A stretch of DNA of 59,489 bases, from NCBI GenBank assembly GCA_945865295.1, contig CAMBDE010000004.1, positions 1-59,489 of the forward strand, in the 5' to 3' direction. Shown piece after piece: positions 52,963-59,489 of the stretch (positions are counted from its first letter, which is position 1; each line of letters starts with the position of its first letter). A model generated the notes under the pieces. The model saw only the letters and a program-made list of their open reading frames with translations. It had not been told where the DNA came from and did not search any database. Origin of the DNA: Chitinophaga pinensis. GTDB lineage: Bacteria > Bacteroidota > Bacteroidia > Chitinophagales > Chitinophagaceae. The translations under genes were made by a program, and so were the position numbers.

Positions 52963-53499
52963 TTATCCCAACAACTTCATAAACACTCCCACATCCTTCA
53001 ACATTTTCTCAGTAAACTCCAGGGGTTGGTATAAGGCAACTCGTATTTTTTTATCAATTAAGGTTTCTGCCTTTTCAATTAACTGATATAAATAACCCTT
53101 ATCAACATCGCCAACTATTACCAAATCCACAAAGGGATTGTTTTTTCCTAATGCTAAATCTCCAGTTAGGTATACCTCATCTACATTTCCCAACTTATCC
53201 AACACATTTTCAATAATCTGATCCAAGCCAACATATTGCATAATCACCCCTCGCAAGGATTTAAACATGGGGTGTTTTGTATTTACTGCGTAATGTTTTG
53301 TTTTTGTGCTTTCATCATCGGTTTGCTCTTGTATGAGTTGCATGTCCGATAACTTATTTAATTCCAATCGCACTGTATTACTACTAACACCTAAGTCACG
53401 TTCCAAACCGCGCAAATACACGGTACTAGCGGGGTTGAGTAGTAATTTAGTGAGTAACTGCACTCTTATTTTACCAGTAAAAATTTTATCTAAGATCAT
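52963..53499 (-). CDS. winged-helix regulator with nucleotidyltransferase-like domain
   Basis: A 178-residue protein. Residues 1-90 form a winged helix (LRGLERDLGVSSNTVRLELN recognition helix region, then a TKHYAVNTKHPMF wing). Residues about 105-178 resemble an MNT-type nucleotidyltransferase fold (VYLTGDLALGKNNPFVDLVIVGD), with the G-S/D-x-D pattern partly changed. Small regulators of this kind occur in many Bacteroidota glycan loci. It lies between palindromic sites on both sides (53570-53607 upstream and 52934-52954 downstream), consistent with autoregulation and control of the operon. Confidence 0.75.
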   Translation of the reverse strand: MILDKIFTGKIRVQLLTKLLLNPASTVYLRGLERDLGVSSNTVRLELNKLSDMQLIQEQTDDESTKTKHYAVNTKHPMFKSLRGVIMQYVGLDQIIENVLDKLGNVDEVYLTGDLALGKNNPFVDLVIVGDVDKGYLYQLIEKAETLIDKKIRVALYQPLEFTEKMLKDVGVFMKLLG

Positions 53500-53569
53500 T
53501 GGGGTAGATGAGATGTTCGGGAAAGTGTATTACGGCTTCGCCGTTCTGAGTCACATTTTAATCATGCAA

Positions 53570-53607
53570 ACTCAATATTGTTAAACAAATATAGCGCAAT
53601 ATTGAGT
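53570..53607. promoter_or_regulatory. inverted repeat upstream of the regulator gene
   Basis: ACTCAATATTG (53570-53580) and its exact complement CAATATTGAGT (53597-53607) with a 16-base spacer; a third partial half-site ATTATTGAGT lies at 53621-53630. The sites sit about 70-130 bases upstream of the regulator start. A small GC hairpin (ACGGC/GCCGT, 53532-53544) lies between them and the gene. Confidence 0.6.
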
Positions 53608-53644
53608 AGTATTATTAATAATTATTGAGTAAAATTAAGAACAA

Positions 53645-55612
53645 TTAATTTGCCTTAGAAATCTCTACCCCCCCCCCCGTCATATCCAATATCTTAGTTT
53701 GAAGGTTAGGGTCCAGGCGTTCAAAAATGCTATTGTTGCTGATAAACTCAGGAACCAGTTCCTTCATTTTCCCCACCAGTTCCATTTCATTGGAAATTTT
53801 AGAAGCCGAAGTCACTAATAAACTAAGGTCATTAAAGCTTTCATTAATACTGGCAAGTTCCACCTCCCTTACTTTAGCAATCAATATTTTATCATGGTAA
53901 GTAGCTAGGGTATTTTCAGCATCGTTTAATAATTCCTCATATAATTTTTCACCAGGGCGTAAACCACTGTATGTAATATTAATATCAATATTCGGAATCA
54001 TACCATACAAACGAATCATTTTTTTAGCCAAGTCGGCAATAGCTACCGGCTGCCCCATATCAAAAACAAATATCTCACCGCCATTTCCCATACTACCAGC
54101 TTCTAATACCAATTGACAAGCTTCGGGGATGGTCATAAAGTAGCGCGTGATATTGGGGTGCGTTACCGTTAAGGGTCCACCTTTTTCAATTTGTTCCTTA
54201 AACCTATTAATTACCGATCCATTACTACCAAGTACATTCCCAAAACGGGTTGTAATAAATTTAGTGACAATATTTTTTTCACTCGATAATCCTTGCACAT
54301 AAATTTCAGCCATACGTTTACTTGCACCCATTACATTCGTAGGGTTCACCGCTTTGTCGGTGCTGATCATTACAAACCTTTCAGCTTGGTATTTTACAGC
54401 AAGGTCTGAAACTATTTTAGTGCCTATCACATTATTTCGAACTGCTTCAGTTGGACACAATTCCATCATTGGCACATGCTTATAGGCTGCTGCATGATAC
54501 ACATAGTGTGGCTTAAAACTATCAAACAAGTTACCCATTCTTTTTTCGTTGGTGATATCCGCTAAAAACGAAACGCAGTTAACACGTGTGCCGCGCTCTT
54601 GTAATTCTAATTCAATATTATGTAATGGGGTTTCGGCCTGGTCGCACATAATAATCATTTCAGGTGCATAGGGAACTAATTGTCTAACAATTTCACTTCC
54701 GATAGAACCTGCTGCACCAGTAACTAATACACGCTTGCCTTTTATTTGGGATCGTATTTGATTGTTGTTAATTATAATAGGATCACGCTCTAATAAGTCC
54801 TCAATTTTAATAGTCTGTAATTGATTGCTGTTAAACTTACCCTCCGCCCATTTACTATAAGGAGGTACGCTTAACACTTTAATGTCATGGTCCAAACAAA
54901 AGTCCACCAATTCATTTTTACGTTTGGTCGTGATGGATAAGCTGGCAATAATTAATTCATCAATGGGATGTATCGCAACCAATTTTATAAACTCTTCAAG
55001 ACGTATTACCTGAATACCATTTAAATTTTTCTTTGTTTTCTTTTTATCATCGTCAACAAAGGCAAGAATATTGATATTGGAAGCTCCGTTATTTTCGAGT
55101 ACTCTTTGTGTTGCAACACCTGTATCTGCAGCGCCAAAAATAACGACGCTCTTTTTTTTCATCTTATAGTTTTTGGCATAAGCAAACAAAAACTTAACTA
55201 GTACGCGGTAACTTACTAAAATTAAAAAACTAAAACATGCATATACAATTACAACGGCCGAGCCTAAAGTAAATTCCTGACTATATCGGTAGGAAACATT
55301 ATTTACAATAAATAAAAATGCTGCTGAAGCTACAATTGATACACTAATTCTAAATGCATCCTGTATACCAGTATACCTTACAATACCGGAATAGGTTTTA
55401 ATGGAAGTAAATACCAGGGTATTAATAATAGTAACCAATACAAATGTATTAAAAACGGCTTCCCAACTTAAGCCTACCAATGTCATGTTCTGCTTTATAG
55501 TTATGGCTAAAAAAAGCGAGAATAGGGTACCCCCAATGTCTAATAAGAATATAATCCACCTAGGGACAATATTAAAATTTTTAAACATGATGTTTGTTTT
55601 TGGTTGAATCAT
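53645..55612 (-). CDS. membrane-bound NDP-sugar 4,6-dehydratase (CapD/PglF/WbpM-like)
   Basis: A 655-residue protein with four N-terminal transmembrane helices (about 15-145), a CoA-binding-like Rossmann domain (VVIFGAADTGVATQ), and a C-terminal extended SDR (VLVTGAAGSIGSEIV, STDKAVNPTNVMGASKRMAE) in which the usual catalytic Tyr is replaced by Met, as in PglF and WbpM. It makes a UDP-4-keto-6-deoxy-GlcNAc for the initiating sugar. The last codons contain a run of eleven G (53668-53678). Confidence 0.9.
   Translation of the reverse strand: MIQPKTNIMFKNFNIVPRWIIFLLDIGGTLFSLFLAITIKQNMTLVGLSWEAVFNTFVLVTIINTLVFTSIKTYSGIVRYTGIQDAFRISVSIVASAAFLFIVNNVSYRYSQEFTLGSAVVIVYACFSFLILVSYRVLVKFLFAYAKNYKMKKKSVVIFGAADTGVATQRVLENNGASNINILAFVDDDKKKTKKNLNGIQVIRLEEFIKLVAIHPIDELIIASLSITTKRKNELVDFCLDHDIKVLSVPPYSKWAEGKFNSNQLQTIKIEDLLERDPIIINNNQIRSQIKGKRVLVTGAAGSIGSEIVRQLVPYAPEMIIMCDQAETPLHNIELELQERGTRVNCVSFLADITNEKRMGNLFDSFKPHYVYHAAAYKHVPMMELCPTEAVRNNVIGTKIVSDLAVKYQAERFVMISTDKAVNPTNVMGASKRMAEIYVQGLSSEKNIVTKFITTRFGNVLGSNGSVINRFKEQIEKGGPLTVTHPNITRYFMTIPEACQLVLEAGSMGNGGEIFVFDMGQPVAIADLAKKMIRLYGMIPNIDINITYSGLRPGEKLYEELLNDAENTLATYHDKILIAKVREVELASINESFNDLSLLVTSASKISNEMELVGKMKELVPEFISNNSIFERLDPNLQTKILDMTGGGVEISKAN
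53668..53678 (-). repeat. 11-G homopolymer in the dehydratase 3' end
   Basis: Eleven C on the plus strand (eleven G in the transcript). A change by one base would alter only the last few residues (normal tail MTGGGVEISKAN), so the effect on the protein would be slight. Prone to slippage and to base-calling error. Confidence 0.8.
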
Positions 55613-55666
55613 ACAACGGGGGGATTGTACTAATTATTTTTAAAGCCTAAAAAATAAGCTAATGAA

Positions 55667-56752
55667 TTACGCGATCAATTTTTTATATAAACTCGAAAAC
55701 ACTAAATATAATACAGTTAAAAAGCCAGCTAAAAATCCACCTAATACCAATGATTTTAATTTGCCTACTTTTTCTTTTTCCAAAGGAAAGATAGGTTTAT
55801 CAATCACTTGTATCAAAGGAGTTTCCTTGCGAAGTGCCATTTTTGACATTTCTAAATTTGTTACTAGGCTAGTAAGCATGGCAGTATTGGCTTGCACATC
55901 TACCTGCCTACGTGCACCTGGGCTTCGCTTTACATTCATAGCCATATTTAAATTAAATACATTATCAGCTGCGCTAGCTACACCTGTGATTGCACTATTT
56001 AGTTCCGCACGAATACTATCGGTCTGCTTTTGTAATATTTCAACATTCAAGCGCGCCTTTTTGCTTTTTATTTCAACATAGTATTCGGAAGTTTCAAAGG
56101 CCAATGTTTCACAAAATGCTTTAGCAAATTTTTCATTGATTGAATTTACTTCGATACTTAAGATGCTAATTTTTTTATCTTTTTGACTTACTACAACATC
56201 TGTTTTTACCAAACCCGTTGAAATATTTTTTAATATTGAATCCTGTTGTAGTGTAAATTTTTCGCGATCTGCATCAACAGGAAAATTAATACCCTTTAAT
56301 GCCGGTTTATCCTCCCAACTCTTTTTCACTTCATTAAATTCCAAATAATAATCAGCCAAACTTAGTGTTTTGCCATTTACTGTAATGGGTGATAACAATG
56401 TTTTTTCAACCAATTTTCGGCTCTTCATTAACTCAATTAAATTAGAACCTGCAAATGCGCCACCCGCACTTGAACCTAAGTCAATACCGAGCGTACTGGC
56501 TAAACCTAAGGCGCCACTCAAACCTCCGCCACCACTTTTTTCTTCCTCCATGGCAAATGTAAGTGTCGCCTTATACGTTGGCTTTTGAAAATAAGCATAA
56601 GTAAATCCAATCAATCCACCAATGATACCAGCAAGTACTATTAACTTCCATTTAGTTAATAAAAACTGATACCACTCTTTTATTTTTAACACCAATTCCT
56701 TCAACGATATTTCGTCGTTATCAATTTGGGGTGTATTATTTTGATCAACCAT
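55667..56752 (-). CDS. wzz: polysaccharide chain-length regulator, Wzz/GNVR
   Basis: A 361-residue protein with two transmembrane helices (about 37-57 and 331-352), a Wzz N-terminal domain, a long coiled periplasmic part, and a C-terminal IDKPIFPLEKEKVGKLKSLVLGG that is typical of the co-polymerase family. It lacks a BY-kinase (no Walker motifs). It sets the modal length of the polymer. Located between the export protein and the dehydratase. Confidence 0.88.
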   Translation of the reverse strand: MVDQNNTPQIDNDEISLKELVLKIKEWYQFLLTKWKLIVLAGIIGGLIGFTYAYFQKPTYKATLTFAMEEEKSGGGGLSGALGLASTLGIDLGSSAGGAFAGSNLIELMKSRKLVEKTLLSPITVNGKTLSLADYYLEFNEVKKSWEDKPALKGINFPVDADREKFTLQQDSILKNISTGLVKTDVVVSQKDKKISILSIEVNSINEKFAKAFCETLAFETSEYYVEIKSKKARLNVEILQKQTDSIRAELNSAITGVASAADNVFNLNMAMNVKRSPGARRQVDVQANTAMLTSLVTNLEMSKMALRKETPLIQVIDKPIFPLEKEKVGKLKSLVLGGFLAGFLTVLYLVFSSLYKKLIA

Positions 56753-56783
56753 AATTTTTTGTATTAAACTATTGGGGGGATAA

Positions 56784-59216
56784 TTATTTTGCTAGCAATT
56801 GCAATGTTGCAAGTGAAGTGCCTATTTGTGCAAAGATGGTAACATATTGCAATATCGTTGTTATTGCATCTTTCCTTACTGCACCTTCAGGTAATACCAC
56901 TTCCGATCCAGGTTCAATACGCGGATTAAATCTAAAAAATCCAAATGTTTTGGTTCGTTTTGATCTTCCATTGTAATACACTACATAAGCTTTATTGCGC
57001 CTTGCGTTTTCAGTGATACCGCCTGCTGAACTAATACATTCACTCATAGTGATGCCTTCGTGATAGCTAATAGTAACAGGGCGTAAAACAGCGCCTCGGA
57101 TAGTTACTTTATTATCCAATTTAGGTATAACTATTTCATCCTTATCGGCCAATACCAAGTCATAATAACTGCCGGGATTTTTTAAAATTTGTTCAATATC
57201 TAAAGCAATGTTTTGAACATTGGTTGGCGATTCATTACTTAATCCAGCCTTCTTTAAGCTGTCTAATAATACTTGACTGATTGTATCTGCTTTTATACTT
57301 TCTCTTTTGATAAATGCCCCTTTTGAATATGCATCACCAATCAAACCGCCTGCGCGTTTTAATAAATCGCTCACTCTTTCCACCCTACTCACTAAACTAT
57401 ATTTACCTGCATATTGCACTTGACCAGTAATGGATACAATTTGATTTTCTGCAAAGCCTATCTTTTTTGTAATGCTTACCACATCATAAGGTTGTAAGAT
57501 AATATCGCTATTGCCTGGGGAAAAATTTAAATTGGCGTCTAATTCAGTAGTAAGCAAAGTAGCAATTTCAGTGTTGTTTAATTTACCGTCTTGTTGTTTG
57601 TATAACCTTGCAACTTCCACTTTTTTATTGGCAGCAAATGTACTTCCACCTGCAAGGGTGATTAAATCCTTCACTGTCATACTATCTGCATAAGTAAACT
57701 TTCCTGGGTTATGCACTTCCCCAAATATTTTTACATTAAAACTATCACGCAAGTCCAATACCGAACTTACATACAACTCATCTTCTCTTTGTAAATATAT
57801 ATTTTCAGTTTTGTCGCCCGCTAATGCTTTATTTAAATCAATGTTCACCATTTCTTTAACCAAGTTGGGTTTTAATCTAAATAACTGTGCACCTCCTGTG
57901 TAAGCATCTTCCTTTAAACCATCTGCCTTTTTTATTAAATCCGATATGCGCATGCCTTCCACCAATTGATAAGTATCGGGTCTGTATACTGCGCCTGTAA
58001 GCTTTACCCTATTTTGATAACGATTTAATATTTTACTCACCACATATACATCACCTCCTTGGGGAGCATAGCTAGCAAATTCATCTTTCCCCAAATCCTT
58101 TACTAATAATTCACGGCCATTTTTTTGAATCACTTTTACATTGCTGGTATATGCTGCTTCATCAAAGCCACCCGCAAATGCCAAAATGTTTTGAAAATTT
58201 TCCTTGCCGGTTAATTCAAATATGCCTGGACGTTTTACTTGCCCGTTCAATTCAACGCGGTTTTCATAAGCAGGTATGCGAATTACATCATTATCCTTTA
58301 GACCGATATTATCCGTTTGATCCCCGTTAAGTATGAAATGATATAAATCCACTTTACGAATCACTTTGTTGTTGCGCACCAATTCAATATTACGGTAACT
58401 GCCTATTGGGGAAGGACCACCCGCTAATGACAAAGCACTAAACACCGTACTTAAGGAACTTAAGTCATAAGTGCCTGGTTTTTTTGCACCAATAATAGTC
58501 ACATGTATAGTGCGAATATTGGATAAAGTCACTGATAATTTAGATTCACCTGTGCGTAAACTTACATAAGCCGTGCGCGCCATTTGTTGGCGTATTTTGT
58601 CGGTGGCAGCTTCAATGGTTAAGCCTGCTACTCGAATTACACCTACATTTTGAACGGTTACACTTCCTTCATAACTTACTCTTAGTTCAGTTGCAAATTC
58701 CTGTATGCCGTATAAAACCAGTTTTAAAATATCATTCGGGCCTACTTCGTAATTTAAGGGAGTAGCAATATTTGCATTAGAAGTAAGTGATCCAGCATTT
58801 TGAAATAGTTCGGATCCGAAAACTAATGAATTTGCAGCTACTTCGGCTTCCTTAAAACTACTCGCATTGCTTGTTGCGTTTCCTTCGCGATTTGATTGTA
58901 CACTTTCTATTTTTGTTCCAATTGTATTTGTAGCATTATTTGTGGCACTTAACCTAGTGCGTAATTTTTCAAACTCAGCTGCGGGTAAGCCTTTGGCAGA
59001 TGTCTGTGTTTTTATTTGCTCAATGCTTAATTCGGAACTTTGTAAGCGTTCCTTAATTTTACTAATGTCGCCTTCGCTTAACATTTCCACCTTAAATTGG
59101 CTTAAGTCCTTTTGGGTTAAAAAAGCTTGTGCTTTAACGGTTTGTGCCGTCACAGCAAATAATAGAACTAGGGTTAAATTGCGAAAAAAATGCTTGAATG
59201 TTGCTTTTGTTATCAT
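56784..59216 (-). CDS. SLBB-domain polysaccharide export protein
   Basis: An 810-residue exported protein with a signal peptide (hydrophobic LTLVLLFAVTAQTVKA then QAFLTQ). It has a Poly_export domain (NYEVGPNDILKLVLYG) and a series of SLBB beta-grasp repeats, recognisable by repeated ...GAVYRPDTYQL..., GEVHNPGKFTY, GQVQYAGKYSL and RGAVLRPVTISY segments. This is the Wza-like channel of Bacteroidota. First gene of the locus; promoter presumably in 59217-59489. Confidence 0.92.
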   Translation of the reverse strand: MITKATFKHFFRNLTLVLLFAVTAQTVKAQAFLTQKDLSQFKVEMLSEGDISKIKERLQSSELSIEQIKTQTSAKGLPAAEFEKLRTRLSATNNATNTIGTKIESVQSNREGNATSNASSFKEAEVAANSLVFGSELFQNAGSLTSNANIATPLNYEVGPNDILKLVLYGIQEFATELRVSYEGSVTVQNVGVIRVAGLTIEAATDKIRQQMARTAYVSLRTGESKLSVTLSNIRTIHVTIIGAKKPGTYDLSSLSTVFSALSLAGGPSPIGSYRNIELVRNNKVIRKVDLYHFILNGDQTDNIGLKDNDVIRIPAYENRVELNGQVKRPGIFELTGKENFQNILAFAGGFDEAAYTSNVKVIQKNGRELLVKDLGKDEFASYAPQGGDVYVVSKILNRYQNRVKLTGAVYRPDTYQLVEGMRISDLIKKADGLKEDAYTGGAQLFRLKPNLVKEMVNIDLNKALAGDKTENIYLQREDELYVSSVLDLRDSFNVKIFGEVHNPGKFTYADSMTVKDLITLAGGSTFAANKKVEVARLYKQQDGKLNNTEIATLLTTELDANLNFSPGNSDIILQPYDVVSITKKIGFAENQIVSITGQVQYAGKYSLVSRVERVSDLLKRAGGLIGDAYSKGAFIKRESIKADTISQVLLDSLKKAGLSNESPTNVQNIALDIEQILKNPGSYYDLVLADKDEIVIPKLDNKVTIRGAVLRPVTISYHEGITMSECISSAGGITENARRNKAYVVYYNGRSKRTKTFGFFRFNPRIEPGSEVVLPEGAVRKDAITTILQYVTIFAQIGTSLATLQLLAK

Positions 59217-59489
59217 TGTGATCTTGAAAATTTAAACGTTAAAGGGGGAGTTGTTTGATTTTTGTGCAAAGCTTCGCTATTCTTAGTCCCATTATAGATA
59301 CAAAAAGGACTAATAAACAACTGTTTATATGTACAAAAAACAATTTTTAAGTGCCAATAAAACAAATTAAGTGGTACTTAAAAATAGGTTCGTATTTGTT
59401 TTAACAAGCAAAGCATATTAAAATTCATACCAATAAATTTAGGGGGGTGGATTTACTAGACAAAAGTACTCGAATAATTACTCAAAAAA
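59217..59489. other. leader/promoter region of the glycan locus
   Basis: No gene seen. It holds an ATAAACA/TGTTTAT inverted repeat at 59313-59328 (2-base centre) and a longer TTTTTAAGT ... ACTTAAAAA pair at 59344-59384. A clear TAnnTTTG box was not found on the minus strand. Possible operator sites for the whole operon. Confidence 0.4.

Noticed and set aside
1-59489. CRISPR arrays, rRNA or tRNA genes
   Set aside because: No regularly spaced identical repeats and no tRNA or rRNA-like sequence recognised.

Overview
The window looks like a low-GC, AT-rich member of the Bacteroidota, probably Chitinophagales or Sphingobacteriales. This rests on the protein families: an SLBB export protein plus Wzz without a BY-kinase, a PglF/CapD-like dehydratase, a PglC-type phosphoglycosyl transferase, a Bacteroidota-style tyrosine recombinase, and weak or absent Shine-Dalgarno sequences. 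The species is not identifiable from the sequence alone.

Region 1 (1-1.5 kb) holds an AbiEi-like winged-helix/Fic fusion protein. Region 2 (about 1.6-10.5 kb) looks like an integrated mobile element. It has a tyrosine recombinase with a run of tightly packed small genes downstream, an excisionase-like HTH protein, a further regulator-like protein, two tandem ribbon-helix-helix-like proteins, a divergent primase/SF2-helicase, and several small unknown genes. It carries its own repeated operator-like sites (TTTGAAA-N8-TTTCAAA, three copies). Region 3 (10.5-12.2 kb) is a patch of accessory genes with about 63-bp imperfect direct repeats flanking one ORF, followed by a pRiA4b ORF-3-like gene.

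Region 4 (12.2-59.2 kb) is one very large surface-glycan locus, entirely on the minus strand and read from 59.2 kb down to a strong terminator at 12.2 kb. It starts with the export/assembly genes (SLBB outer-membrane protein, Wzz, CapD/PglF-like dehydratase). A small winged-helix/nucleotidyltransferase-like regulator follows, flanked by operator-like palindromes. Next comes a GmhA-like isomerase, then a nonulosonate (pseudaminate-like) module (PseB, PseC, two NeuB-family synthases, a cytidylyltransferase, two acetyltransferases, a class III aminotransferase, an ATP-grasp enzyme and a phosphoesterase). After that lie the Wzx flippase, an asparagine-synthetase-like amidotransferase, and two further C-C-bond-forming aldolase plus KdsB-like cytidylyltransferase modules. 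Glycosyltransferases, the Wzy polymerase, a GDP-heptose module and the initiating phosphoglycosyl transferase complete it.

Taken together this is a Wzy-dependent capsule, exopolysaccharide or O-antigen locus. It appears to make at least one GDP-D-glycero-D-manno-heptose-derived sugar and up to three different CMP-activated acidic (ulosonic) sugars. The two aldolase/KdsB modules do not match a pathway I recognise and are the best candidates for undescribed chemistry. A trifunctional HddC-GmhB-kinase fusion, a frameshifted methyltransferase, and a 21-bp perfect palindrome found at both ends of the window are also worth checking.
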